Shown here: one piece after another, positions 46,450 to 59,845 of the stretch | How positions within the stretch are numbered: the first letter of the stretch is position 1 | How the letters are laid out: every line of letters starts with the position of its first letter | Origin: Nymphaea colorata | Lineage: Eukaryota > Streptophyta > Magnoliopsida > Nymphaeales > Nymphaeaceae | Direction: 5' to 3' | Assembly (NCBI RefSeq): GCF_008831285.2 | Contig: NC_045143.1 | Span: 64,001-124,000 of the forward strand | Length of the DNA: 60,000 nucleotides | Notes under the pieces: model-generated | The model's input: the letters and a program-made list of their open reading frames with translations, nothing else | The model's database searches: none | Told to the model about the DNA's origin: nothing | Program-made: the position numbers and the translations under genes

Positions 46450-48270
46450 AATAGTTCAAAATTATCAATTTAACTCATAAGCTTGAGTGCTCGTGTTGTG
46501 CAAACAATATGTCATTCATTTACCCATACTACCATACAAGCATTAGGATTCATTTCGCATCAATGTTGTCGAACCTCTAGAAGGGACATCTTTCAATTTT
46601 CTAAATGTGAACATAAAGGAATCATCCTCGACGTCTTAGGTAATAAAAAAAAGGAGCAGATATTGACCCCAAAATCACACATCTACGAAAGATTGCCACA
46701 TTCAATTCCTGCAAGTTTAGCCTTCATGTCTTTCATCTCTTGGCAGGCACCTTTTGTTTTTGTTTTTTTTCTTTTTTTCTTTTTCTTTCTTTTGCATTCA
46801 GCTTTTTGCCTTTTTGATTTCTTTTCCTTTGATTTTTTTTTTTTCAGGCCGACCTTCACCTTTGAGGGAATACCTCACCACCTCAAAGGCTACTACGAAG
46901 CTCCACCGCTTTGGTAGTTATGTGTAGCTTTGTCACGTGTCCAACCCGCTTCACCTTACGAGTTTTCGACGAGCCAAAGGTTCGTAAGTCATTATCTTCG
47001 CGAAATAGACATAAATCAGCTTTATGCCTACCCGGTACTCATGATTACTGACTTAGAGGAACAACTACACAAGCCCCGAGCCCATCTCTCAACCCTCATT
47101 TTGCTACCTGCCAAGATCTTACAGAGCATTGTGGCTTCTCTCACAGTATATTTCATGTTAAATCCTTGTAAATGTTTGAACACCGGAATCAATAGCATTT
47201 CCTAGGATTGACTTTCTCAGCTTCATAGGAGTTTTCCTTACTGTTCACATCTAGGATTTTTCAGCTTTCCCGTTCCATAGATTGACAACAAAAACTTGAA
47301 ATTTTCTCCTACTCAAGAAGATACTAAGAGTAAAGCACAGACATATCGTTGTGAGAGAAGCCATTTTTAAAATGTTTTTAAAGAAAATTAAAAAAAAAAA
47401 CTTTTAAAAAAGTTCTTGACATCAAATGGTATATCACAAGGAGGAATGAACTTTACTCCCTAAAGAGACGGGCAAATGCAAAACAAATGGGGTAGACTAG
47501 GAAGAAGAATGAACTTCACCAACTCTGCTATAAAAATATGATATTCTACATAAAAGGGTGGTTTAAGGGTGACGAGTTCTCATAAATGTATAAATAATAG
47601 GTCATCAACTGATTGAAAGTTTTGCAAGAGGTTTAGGTTAAGCTCTTCTCTTTCCTTGAACAAACCCTAGGATAAACCAATCCTATAAAGCGGCTTTTGT
47701 AAAATCATTAGAGAAATGATAACGACAACAACAGGATTGGACACTGTTAGACTTTGATGTAAGGTTGTCTGCAGAAGCGAAAGTAAAAATGTGTTCGGAC
47801 TTCGGATATAGAACAAAGGCAGACTTTTCGATTTCTGACGGGTTCATAAATCTGGGTTAAAAAGACATGATATTGTAAAGAGATGATACCAAAACTAAGG
47901 ATTTTTTATTCTACAGAAGTAGAGGATTTTAGAAAACCAGAATTCAGAATTTTTTGAACTTTGGTATTTGTTTTGTATTTTTTTTATTCTGCCCAGTTTC
48001 TGTACAAAGTAGAACAAAATTCTCAAAAACAATGTTTCCTAATTAAACTATCAAAGATAGTAAAAATCACACAAAATTCAGAAAACTATATTCACATGTA
48101 AGAAGATCAAAACACAAAATGCTTGCACCCAAGAAGAAGATACAACACTCATGCACACAGGGCAAGAATAGTAAGAAAATGTAAAGTACATTAGCAAAGA
48201 AATCAAACAATTGTCATTCTATATAATTTATAGAAAACAGATTTCCTCTTCAAAGAACAAAGCACCTCAC

Positions 48271-48546
48271 TTCTTGTAATGGACCATGAACCTTCATCAC
48301 ATTCCCAAAGGTTGCTATGACAATTAATTGGGGCAGCATTAAGGGGAAACTTTTTTTGACAATAAGACTGTCTTAGACAAGTGCAATCCACCAATGAAGA
48401 AGGAAAGGAAGAAGAAAAGGAAAAAAAAATGCATACCAGACAGCGACTGCTAAAGCCTGTCTACAACAATGTGCTGCCTCATTGAGCCTTCCCTTTCCCA
48501 CGACAAATTTGACCAGCCATCACCAAAATTAGGTCACAAGTCATAA
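48271..48546 (-). pseudogene. O-GlcNAc transferase SECRET AGENT-type TPR exons, broken (B2)
   Basis: The same two exons as 16557-16832, at 48546-48437 and 48333-48271. It shares every disabling change: TGA before PNF, the deletion after WSNL, the extra T and the lost acceptor. It differs by keeping HSNL where B1 has HSKL, which is the family residue. The damage therefore predates the large duplication. Confidence 0.78.
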
Positions 48547-49354
48547 CTGCAAATACAAGAAAAGCACAATTATAGGAAAGATCTAAAGATGAGCCTCAAA
48601 TTCTTCCCTAATATCTTCAACATGGCTTGTAGACTCATCCCACTCCAAACTTTGGAAAAGATTACTCTTCCGGTGTGAGGAGCTGTGTGTTAGTTCTCCT
48701 GTTGGGGTCACGTGTTTGATGGTTTACTGCTGTATAGCTTTTGTACACTCATTGTATGTCTAGAGTGTAATTCTACCTCAGCTCTATTCGTATGTTTGTG
48801 TATAGCTTCAATTTTTGTTCAATAAAATGGTCAAGAAAGGCCCCTACTCCCTGCAGGTTTGCATTGCAAAAGTTTAAAGGAAGGCTTTGGCATGTCTCAA
48901 CTGCTTCTGGAAAAGCAGCAAAGTTTGCTCCGCAAACTCAGATATTTAGCATGGTCAAAACTAACTCAAAATTAGAGGCAGTTCTATATAGAATAGGGTT
49001 TTGGAACTATATAAGTTTGCATGCTATGTTAATTCAGAGAAATAAAACATCCACTATGATGCAAATCACCTAAACGAAGGATTCTTATCAGAGTGTTTCT
49101 TGCGTTGTTCCTGGATACTTATTTTTGTCCCGTTTTGTGTCAATTGGATGATGTCTCTGATTCAAACAAAGAAACCAACAGTTGCCGAACACAAAACAGA
49201 GCAAAGTACAAGATATACATGTTTCAATGATACATTTAAGATTCTACATTACAGTTGACGAAGGCTAAAAAAGGATTCACAAGCTTTGACCAGAAAAGGG
49301 GGAGGAAGTCATAGAAGCTATACACAAGATCCTCGAACCCTCAAGCTTCACACA

Positions 49355-49389
<35 letters not shown>

Positions 49390-50681
49390 AACTTAGATAT
49401 TGTTTGGGAACGGTAAAGTTTTTATTATTTGCAAATACAATTTGAAGCAAAAGACAATAATGTCATTAATCCTAGGCAATGGACAGGCCCAAATATAACT
49501 AAACAGATAAAAGTATTTAGCAACCAACAAAGAAGAACAACAACGCATGAAAGTCCGATATTCATATAACATCCATGCTGTAAGCAGGTCCTTTTGCAAA
49601 CTTATGATCCAATTAAACAAGTTTTCAAACATAAAGCAGATCTAAAACAACCTTCCCTATCTTGAAAAGGCGAAGACGACAACTAGGGCTGCGATTTGGG
49701 GAAACACAGACAGGAAACACAGGCTGTTTGGAAATAAAACGAGAAAGAAAGAGGCAAGCCTGCGCCTCACCTCGACAGAGACGTGGAAGAGGAGTTGATG
49801 CAGACGTGCGATACGAGAATGGGCAGCTGCATGCGGAGAGCTTCTGCAAGAGGAGGAAGACGGCTTCTCCACGGACAAGGACGAAAAACAGAAATTATGC
49901 CCCAACGGGCAGAAAGTTTGTCCATGCTCTTGAATTTTAGAAAAGAAGAAGGAAAGAGGCGGGTAGGGCTCGATAAACCTCCCCTCTCACCAAAATTTCA
50001 AAATCGACCTAAATATTATGTAGTGTTTCAAAAACACACTTTAGTTTTAAAATTTCATAAACTGCCTTTTTGAAAACTTGCGGGCGTGACAAGGAGACTC
50101 ACCGTCCAGGTCGGCGGTGTTGGTGGCAAAGTTATAAATATTCGAATGTGAATGTCAAAATCAGATTCACATCCAATGGAAATGCCAACGGATATTTATG
50201 AAATATCTATATACGAATCCAAATCTAGATTCGATCAGTTGTTGTTTTTTAAATCCAAATTGGATCTGATTTCTTAGTCAGGTATTAATTTTTTTTTTGG
50301 TACCCAGATTTTTTTGAAATGGTTGGATCCAATATCTCATCAAATCAAATATATTGACATCCCTAAGTATCAATTTCCTACCCAAGTTAGTAGACACAAG
50401 GCCAAACCAAACAAAAGGGCCTTGGTTTTTATCTTTAATAGACTGTTTTTAAAGCCTACGGGGCTTCGGGTAGAAGATGGTATGGAGTTTTACTATAGAA
50501 CCAAGGCCCTTCTTGCACACAAAACCTTTTTTTGTTTTTGTCTACCCATCAAAACATAAAAGCTATGTTTTTAAAACTCATTTAAACAATCATTTTTACA
50601 AAACCAAGTTTTCTAAAAAATCATTTTGTCAAGGAATTGCCCAAACGCAACCTAAAGCTTTTAAGCGAAGTAAATTGAACT

Positions 50682-50795
50682 CTTGTTTGCCTGAACAATA
50701 AATACGCATGACATGTCTCAACCATTTGTGAGTGCCTTCTTGTTTGCCTGAACAATAAATACGCATGACATGTCTCAACCATTTGTGAGTGCCTT
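50682..50795. repeat. 57-bp tandem duplication present only in B2
   Basis: CTTGTTTGCCTGAACAATAA...GAGTGCCTT occurs at 50682-50738 and again, identical, at 50739-50795. B1 and the spacer copy have it once (about 18950 and 42375). Confidence 0.92.
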
Positions 50796-52319
50796 GTACT
50801 GATGTGATTAAGTCTTTTCCTTTTAAGTGTATTTTTGAAAGGCTAAGTAAGTGAGATTTAAAAATTCAAATATGTAGTAGAATTCATTTTTTCTTTTTCA
50901 ATTTGAAACAAATTGATGGAAATGCCTCTAATGACTACATATATGAAGAACTACAATCAATCAATTCACATGCGTAGGAAAGCTCGGGTTTCCATGTGAA
51001 GATCATGACCAAGTTCATCTCAAATGATCATTTGTGAAAAAGCTTGGGAGTAAGATTCGCACCAACACGACCTGCCGTCTATGTCGGCATTAAAATCTCC
51101 AGTCAAAGCATGAACACCCACTAGGGTGGTATTGGGCCCGCCCTGTTCGATTTAGAGTTAGAATTTCCAGTTAGAGTAGACATCAACGAGGAGCACTAAA
51201 TTCTAGAACAAGTATAAAGGGCAATATATGTCACAATTTTTGTGGACTATCTATTTCCTTGTATATATAAGCCAAAGTTTGGGTGTATCTCTTAGAAATT
51301 ATTGTTTGATTACCTCTTATCCTAGGCTCATGGATCGGACTTGGCATTGTTTTTTGAAGTGAAAAAATCTAAACCAAGAACGTATTAGGTCCAATATCGT
51401 ACTAAAAATTTGTCGAGAATTTTATTTTACAGAGGGTACGCCCCCATGTTTTATTAAATTTTACAGAGGGTAGGCCTCCACATTTTATTAAGACAAATGA
51501 CATCAGCACGAAGAATAAAAAAATCAAGAACAGACAGCTGAATTGTGTACCCGGCTTCATCAATGATGGTGGCAGTTTGGAAGAGGACCTACACCTACCC
51601 ATTAGAAATTAACGATGCGCGTGAAGAGTACCCGTTGATTGCGTGTACCAGTAAAGCTTAATGGCAAGTTGAGTGAATGGGTTCGGTGCCGGTGAGCTGA
51701 CGACTACTTTAGTGCCCAGCACCAAGTAGCAGACTAGTCCGCTAACATCTATCAAAGCCATTACATCACTGTGCAACTACTTACAACAATACATGGCGCC
51801 TCCTCTCTACAATGCTAATGAGTTAACCAGCAATGGAATCTACTCAGCCAGCCGACGATTGTGGTGTCGGCCTCAAAGGTTACCACTTGCTTCCACCTCC
51901 TGGGAAGACAAGTTGGTTTTTCCTCGCTTTCTACTTTACAAAAAGGAATTACATAACAAAGTAGAAAGGAGGGTGAGTAAGAGGTTTTAGGGTCTTGTTT
52001 TCCAAATTAGAGCTTGGTTGTTTATAATTTACAGAAATTACTAAATATATTAATTTCCTGAGGTTTGTATCTGATTGATATTATTTGTTCTCAAAATCAT
52101 TAAAGTCTGCAACTGATCATATGTGAAAATGGCACTATGTATATAAGGCACTTACGTGAGAATATTTGCTCAAAAAGTCCGAACTTCCTTTCATATGTTG
52201 AGAGAGGGGGAGAACACAAAATGTACTTGTCTTACACGGAAGTGCTAAGGAAAGGGGAGGGACGAAGAACGATGTAATTCAATCCAAATTCTAAAGAAAG
52301 CAGCGAAACTAGAGGTGGA

Positions 52320-52620
52320 GGATCACCAGTATACATGTACAACGATGACAATTTTCACCGGTATAGATTCATTGGCATATCTATACCGGTGGAGGGCTCA
52401 CCGCTATAGCTGCTTCTCCCGGCGGTTACTATCACCGGAAGAGGCCACCTATAGCGGCGCATATCTTCATCGCTAGACGTGTATACAGGCGACGAAAAAC
52501 ACCGCCGGAGGCATGTATACCGGTGAATTTATCACCGCTGGAGGCCATGTATACCGGTGAATTTATCACCGCTATAGACTGCAATACCGCGATCAACATC
52601 ACCGGTGAAGGTTGACGGCA
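52320..52620. mobile_element. CACTA-like subterminal repeat patch (B2)
   Basis: Second copy of 20340-20600 with the same 13-bp hairpin at 52356-52391. It has gained about 35 bp by tandem copying of CATGTATACCGGTGAATTTA-type sequence. No CACTA termini are visible. Confidence 0.5.
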
Positions 52621-55600
52621 AGTAATTTGTTCCGACCCGCAATACGAATACCTCATTTCGTCAATCCAAACCCAACGCGATAAATCGGCCAGTGACGGAT
52701 CGACTTGCTTAATTCTCTTTTTTAGTTTTACCATAACCTTATTAACATGATTTTCAACCTGCAACTTAGCACGTAGTTGCAGGATCATTTTTCGGGGAAT
52801 TTTTTTTGAAAAATAAAATTCGACCATCTCAAAGCTTCCAAACAGTGGAGCCTAAAAGCTAAAAATGCATCACTGAAAAAACTCTGAATTAATGCTACAA
52901 ATATGATGGAACCCAAGCTGGTTGGTGGATATTGCAGGTGGTGACCGAATTGACAGGAAGAAGTGCAGACTATTGCTTCGAGTGTGTGTGTCTTGCCTCT
53001 CTCGCTTGCTGGCCTGTATAAAGACAAGCAAGCTGAAATCAACACTATCTCTCCTTTTGCTAATTTATCAACATCTAAGCATCAGTTTCCGAAGAACAGA
53101 GGAGCGTCCTACTTACCATGCACAACCAAAGTAAACAGACATGTTAGGCACGCCAATAAAAAAAAAATTCCTGCATCAATGTAATCCAGAATCAGATCAA
53201 ACTTTAGAACATCTCAATGAAAGAAATTCTAGTCATATATACATATCTATATATCTATCTATCTATATATATATATTAAGGAATAACATATATTAAATGT
53301 AATCCCTCGATAGTGCCTGGCCTGCATAGGTTGACCCATCTTTTGCCACTTCACTCTCTCCCCCTCCCCTGTCTACAAAATACTTCTTTTTGCTTTTTGG
53401 TTGCCAAATGGACACACTGCGGTAACTATTCTATCACTAGAAAATGAGAGAGTGATCTAGTTGGGAAAACAATCATTTATGACATTAAAAATTCTTCTTT
53501 GATGGTTTCTGTGAAGATAAATGAAACACCGTTAGATGGTAAAGATTAAGGGACATGTTATTTTATTGATATTGGATCTGGTTACATCAACCAGACATTG
53601 GGAACTCAAGAGATGCAAAGCAAAACCAAGAGGTGCTTGGGTGGTTGTTTGGCAATAATAACGGTATGACACACTGTGCCTCAAGATAATCTTTGACAAG
53701 AATCTTATGTGCAGAAAATACCTTATACATGCTTCCTTGAATAGCTTCGTATTAAGTTTCCCCATTGTTTTGATCCCAATGTCTGTGCGGTTCTTGAACA
53801 ACTTTCTAAAACCCTATGGAGCAAGGAGAGTTAGGTGCAGCAAAACTATTATTTGGTTCTTCTTTTTGTAACATAAAGTGTTGAAGCAAATGGATCTAAC
53901 AACCCCAAGGCATTACTTCGTCAAAAGAAATAATCTGAAAGCATTGAAGCAGAAAATTTGGAAGGATGATCAGAGATTGAACATGAAGCACACCGATTAC
54001 TAAGAAGGTGTTAAATTGGTTTAAACACACACTCTGAATATAATTAGTCGGTTCTAGCTCCAACAATCAGATTTTTTTTTGTCTGAAATCAACATATTTT
54101 ATCCATTTCATTATAAGCAGATATATAAAACAGGTATTTGAATTTCGAACCCTAAACAAACCAAGATTCTGCAGGCAAAAATTGACAGTTCATACCAACT
54201 ATTGACTGGAAATGTACAAATCTAGACAACAGGCACAGTGAGCACCAATATGGATAACTTGGACATGCAAATTAGTTACATGAATCCCAAAGTGTCATAC
54301 CAACAAATCGATAAATTTTTTATATGCCCATATGCAAAAAATATTATTCAATCATTGACAAGGGACAGACATTTGAAAAATTTCCTTTTTGGGCCTACAT
54401 TTTGCCTGCAACCTGAAAAACCCACATTTTGTAATTTTTAATAAGTGTCACACCTACTCATTCCCTTGCTAGTCATTATTGAATTTGATACAGGCAGCTG
54501 CGGTAATCACAGTGTCAAGCTGCCGAAAGTAATAAAATAAGGACACATTTTCCCTCTCCTAATGGTTAAATGGTACTCAACTTAGCTACCAGACAGCTAT
54601 ATGAATGGAAAATCCCCATAAGTTGCCGACACAATAGAGAGCAATTGTAAGCATGGAAAACCGACGGCCAAAAGACAATTGTAACAACTACCCCTGCTCT
54701 CAGTAACAGTTTCCATACACATAAAACCGTCATTGGAGTATCTTTTTGGCATTTTTGTAAAGCAAAATACAGTCACTACTCTTTTAAAGGCATTGATTTC
54801 AAAGGTTTCATGTGTACAAGGTTGTTGGAGAGGAGTAAAGAACTTGGGCCTTGTCATTGTCCCAGATCATAATCATTAGGTCCAAAAATAAAGAACTTGG
54901 AAGGAAATTTTAGAAAATGTGGACGAGTTTGGGCCTTTAGGATCTAAAATGTAAGAAAATATTGCATTTAAATATATGCCCCTCTTCGCATTTATGAGCA
55001 GGTTGAAAATTGTGCATAGTGTCACTTTTAGCAAAGCAAGCTTAAACATCGGAAAATATTGGCCTAAAGGTCAGGTTTAGTGAAACAACGGGGCAATAAA
55101 AAAGTTTTTGGATGAGGGGATGAGACTATGGGGATGGACAGATTTTAGAACTCCGCCTGAAACATGAAACTTTTCAAGAGCAAAAGGCAAGTAGTATATC
55201 AAATGGATCACAACTTCCTTTAGCAAAATTCCTGAGAATTTCAACTTGAGCTTTGTAAGTGCAGGTATTTGTGTGCAGAAGAGATGTTCAGCTCCGATAT
55301 AGTTGAGAAGTCCCTACCTCTTGGTGATAATATAAGGCACCAAGGCCTAAAAAACTCACAGGTCTGACCATAGCTTGGTCAGACTCAATTTGACCAAGCT
55401 GAGCTTGCACAAACATAAAAATTAGAAAAATACAATTACAAAAAGAATAAAAATGCTTACATATATTACTCATATAGTCAAATGTATATATATGTAAGAC
55501 TACGGTTATATACGCACTTGTGCATATAGCTTGATGGATCATACACATACACATATAAATTGCATATACACAAGTGTTTGCGATAATACACAAAGAACCT

Positions 55601-56420
55601 TCTAATAGCTAATGCCCCCACATACCTTTTGTCCATTTTCTGCATTTAGATGTTTTTTTTCACCATAAACCTATTACCATTATCTCCTAACTTTTTTGAA
55701 ACCACAAAAAAAAAGCCCTAAACAGAACCTTTAGTGTGCAACTCAACCAACCACAAGGTTGAGCTGTGGTTGAGCGACAAGAATCCAACAGTAGGCTGGA
55801 ATGACCAATAATACACAAGGTTGATAGACTACATTAGATCATATAACAACATATATCTAAATCAATTCCAGGCTCACATTTCAAAGTCCAACTAAGGCTC
55901 CTATAAAATATTTTGAAGTGTCACATAAGTAGTCCCCTATCAAATTCCAATACAAATCTATTCTTTCTGAAATTTCACCGACTCTCCAGGCAAAAACTTA
56001 AATTAGATGAGTACTGAAATACGATTTCTGCATCCTAATCATACATACGAAAGGTCTAAGACAAGTCAAAGGATTGATCACTATCACTTTTTTGATGCAT
56101 GGTAGAATCGAAGGTCTATGGTGTTGGAACCATCTTAACTGTGGCATCATCAGAAAACCTTGCAAGTTAAAACCCTTCAAGCAACCCCTACCAACTCCTC
56201 TCGAATGCATGACAATAAACTACCCCTGTTCTAAGCCTCTAACCTTTGAGGATTTGATGCGCATCTCAGGGAATGATTGTTGGAGGTGATTTGCTGGCTT
56301 CCGACAACCACTGGTAGATGGCGGCACCCTGCAAATAAAGAACAGAACCCAAGACCAGAAATTTGAAGCCCCACCGCAAGTAATCAAGAAGCCGAGCTCA
56401 AGAGAAAGAGAGAGAGATAC

Positions 56421-56499
56421 CGGGCTTGGGGAAATTTGGGATCACACGGATCGCCGTCGAGATCCTCTTGATGCGATCGTTGCCGCCCTCGATCGCCAT
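56421..56499 (-). pseudogene. Adenine phosphoribosyltransferase first-exon fragment, frame intact (B2)
   Basis: ATG at 56499-56497 opens MAIEGGDDRIKRISTAIRV then IPNFPKP and a donor G|GTATCT, 26 codons plus one base. This matches the length and phase of a plant APT first exon. The intron-like stretch to 56329 is about 91 bases and ends TTTATTTGCAG. The following sequence gives no APT exon 2. It could be the intact start of a gene rebuilt with a foreign second exon, but a captured fragment is more likely. Confidence 0.78.
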
Positions 56500-56835
56500 T
56501 GTGAACTAAGAACATAAGTTGAAGCATTAAAAAAAAACAGAGTGTACATACACACTGACATTTCATCAACCAATTTGAGGGCTACCGCGTTGAAGGGAAC
56601 AAACGAATGAAGAGACAAAAAGAGATAACATATGGCAAGAGGTGCGTCAGCGATGGATGACGCAGAGCCTTAAACAGAGAGAGAGACATAGAGACCAGGT
56701 TAGCATACCCGTTTCAAACGACGTCATATGAGAACACCCATCATTGATTAGGGCTGCACCACCTTGATCGCGCAGGTTAGGGCTGTCAATCTGAGATACT
56801 TAAGAAGCGAAAGAAAAGGGCGTTTTGTGTTGGCC

Positions 56836-57048
56836 ATGGCCGACTCAGAACCTAGTGTGAGCGAGAAGTATAAGGTTTCGTTCATACATGTGAAGAAGAG
56901 GGATGTGGGACGGAGACGGGTTGCATTGCAGGAGAAGAAGAAGAATAGGGGAGACACAGGAGAAGATTTGAGACGTTTCTTGGAGAGGCGTGGCAGAGGC
57001 GGTGGGAGTAGGCAACGGTTTTGTCGAGTTGGGGAAAGCAAATTCTAA
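56836..57048 (+). CDS. Hypothetical 70-codon basic open frame (B2)
   Basis: MADSEPSVSEKYKVSFIHV, then KKRDVGRRRVALQEKKKNRG, then an arginine-rich tail to a TAA. It faces away from the APT fragment, with starts 337 bp apart. It is broken in B1 and start-less in A, which argues against selection. No family is recognised. Confidence 0.25.
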   Translation: MADSEPSVSEKYKVSFIHVKKRDVGRRRVALQEKKKNRGDTGEDLRRFLERRGRGGGSRQRFCRVGESKF

Positions 57049-58139
57049 ATAACATGGCCGTTTGCGATAACTTTTTGGCTCTTAGCGTTTAACGAGAAAA
57101 GTTATAAAACGGAAGCATAAGATCCCATATGTCTATAGGATTATTGTGTTTTTGGCACATAGAGGAAATAACCAATCACTGACTTGAATCTCATCCACAA
57201 ATTAGCCAATGCCAAATACTTTTGACGCACGTTTAATTCAAACTTACCTTCCTAACTGTCATTTTTTTTGCAATTACAGAGTTTTAATCAGAATTTTGCT
57301 TTAATTTCATAAATAGGCCTCACTTTTCTTAATTTTTTTTAAAATGTTTACACTTTGGACATGTTACTAAGAATGGGCATTTGGCTGGGGATGGTCGGAC
57401 TTTCGGTCCCCCAACCTGCCATGAAAATGGCTGCGCACCGGGCCAGCTCGAGTTGAACCGGACCAGGCTGAGTTGGCTCAATTAATTTTTTCTACTTTTT
57501 TTCATGTATTTCAACTTGAGCTTTGGAAGTGCAGGTATTTGTGTGCAGAAGGGATGCACAGCTTAGAGATAGTTGATGCCCCCTCACTGGTGGTGATATA
57601 AGGCATTAAGGCCTAAAAAACTCACAGATCTGAATTGAATAGTGAAACTATAATGAATGACACTTAAAAGTTGTTTAAAACAGCATAACTACAAGAGAAA
57701 AGAATCACCTGCCCTAAAAGAAAAACAAAAAGATACAACATTTTGAAGGAGGAAGCAGTATGAGACCCGAGCATAGCTTGGTCAGACTCGATTTTGACCA
57801 AGCTGAGCTCACACAAACATAAAAATTAGAAAATGCCTACATAACTTATAAGACTACAGTTATATACGCATTTGTGCATATAGCTTTACAGATCATACAC
57901 ATACACATATAAATTGCATACACACAAGTATTTGCGATAGCCTTCTAATAGCTAGTGCCCCACATAATCGAAGGATAGGATGGAAAGGCAACCAATTCAA
58001 GCAAGTGTTTGCAGCAACCACATGATGAACATTTTTCTTTTCAGAATGGCAACTAACTCAGGCAATATAATTCCCTACCTTCAAAAAAAAAAAAAAAAAA
58101 AAATCTATCGGGAATGTTCACATTTTGTGGGCCATGATG

Positions 58140-59025
58140 CCAAAAGTTATGGTCATGATGCTTCACACCAGGACATGGAAGAAATACTGATGGGTCACTC
58201 GCCCTTGTGATATTTGTCCATCCTTCCGCTGCCAATTGGGCCATAAATCCATTGAGGCATATTAAACTATATGAATTTGGATAGCGTCTCTTCATGATGA
58301 TGACTATTATATACTAGTTATAACATACCTTTGCTAATTAATCATTTTACTCATCGGTGTGAGCATGCATGGTTGAATGTGCGATGAGTGCTTCAGAATT
58401 CACACATTCAAACCTCTGTACAAAGCAAGAAGAAAAAGGGTTGGATTCACCAACTTCCTAGTAAGCAGTGTGTCCAAGGACAGGGGCAGGTCTGCGGTTC
58501 CTTTTTCAAACAAGGGCTAACATTCATCTCTTGGATTTAAGTGAAATTTGGATGTAAATTAAATTAAGCTACCAGATTATGCCAAGAGACTATCGCAGGA
58601 TCGAACTCTCAACCTCCGTCAGCTGGTGTTAAGTCGACTGAGTTATTTAATTGGTGTCTGATTATCAGTGTGCAGACAATACCTTGTGCCTTCCATTCAA
58701 CCAAGGAAATGGTCATAATAAGTGCTGCTCTCAATTACTGTATCTTGGGGGTATGATCAAGACTAGTATACCCCTTTTTTTCTCCAATCAACATCTCTCC
58801 CATGGTAAGTGTTAGGTTTGCTTTGTAGACAAATGTAGATGAAGATTAATTCATAAACTACCATAAAGGCCTAGTTGCTGTTGTATGTACATACAACAGA
58901 ACTGTTGTGACTTTTGTACCTTTGACGGCCAAGTTGCTTCATGACATACCTCTCTGCCTTCATCAATCCGAAGTTACTCCAATCACTTGGCCATGAGCTG
59001 CAACTCAACTCAGTTCTATGTCTAG
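58140..59025. repeat. Module X', copy in B2
   Basis: Nearly identical to 26125-27010. Contains the open C-terminal-like segment at 58171-58284 and the tRNA-like box near 58597-58620 (minus strand). Confidence 0.82.
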
Positions 59026-59431
59026 TAAAGTTATCCATTAAAAAGATAAAATGTTTGGATGCTTTCAGAATTGGACGCTTGATCTAATAAGAAAAAGTTA
59101 AATAACGAGCATCAATAAGAAAATAAAAACTTTTGTTTCAAAAGGAATTAGATTTCGTTTTAAAATCGACATATTTAACGTAAAAGAATCACTTTGATGT
59201 TCAATATACCCAACTTAGCTAATCTTAATTTCTGAATTAAAAGTTTATTAATCACGGTTTTACTCCTTCCTTCACTAGATCTTCAAACCCTTTTCCCCGC
59301 CAAAAAGTATGTGCCTTTCTTCCATACTTTTGGAAGGGAAGAGAAAGGAGAGGCTGTACCGTGAAAATGGAAAAGAGAGAAAAGGACTCTCTCCCTTCAA
59401 GTGCTTTGTGTTGGAAAGGTCATGAACAATA

Positions 59432-59845
59432 ATGGCGCCGGAGCCACTGGTGTTGGCATTTCCAGCACCAGACTTTAAATTTTCTTTAATTTTTATAATT
59501 GCGGTTTCCAATGCTTGGTCATTTATATACATTTATACCTTCAAAGGTGTCACGACCTTTTACCCGATACTGCATTTATTCCGCTTACCAAAGACATATC
59601 TTTGGCACTTACTTGTCCATGTCAATTATATGAATACAACCCAAAGTAGCAAAAGGCTCCCAAATCATTCCCTGCACGTCATATTATATAAGAAGCCAAG
59701 AGTTAGGCTGAAACTCACAACAGCGCGACATCTATTTAGATCCTTGAAATTGGAAATAAAAGACCACTTCAGGAAAAAATGGGTCATTTATTTGAGCTAT
59801 AATTTACAACTTAATTTACATATGACAAGGACACTAACATATTAA
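59432..59845 (+). CDS. Hypothetical 137-codon open frame (B2)
   Basis: Second copy of 27418-27831, intact and differing by one residue. Same reservations apply. Confidence 0.25.
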   Translation: MAPEPLVLAFPAPDFKFSLIFIIAVSNAWSFIYIYTFKGVTTFYPILHLFRLPKTYLWHLLVHVNYMNTTQSSKRLPNHSLHVILYKKPRVRLKLTTARHLFRSLKLEIKDHFRKKWVIYLSYNLQLNLHMTRTLTY

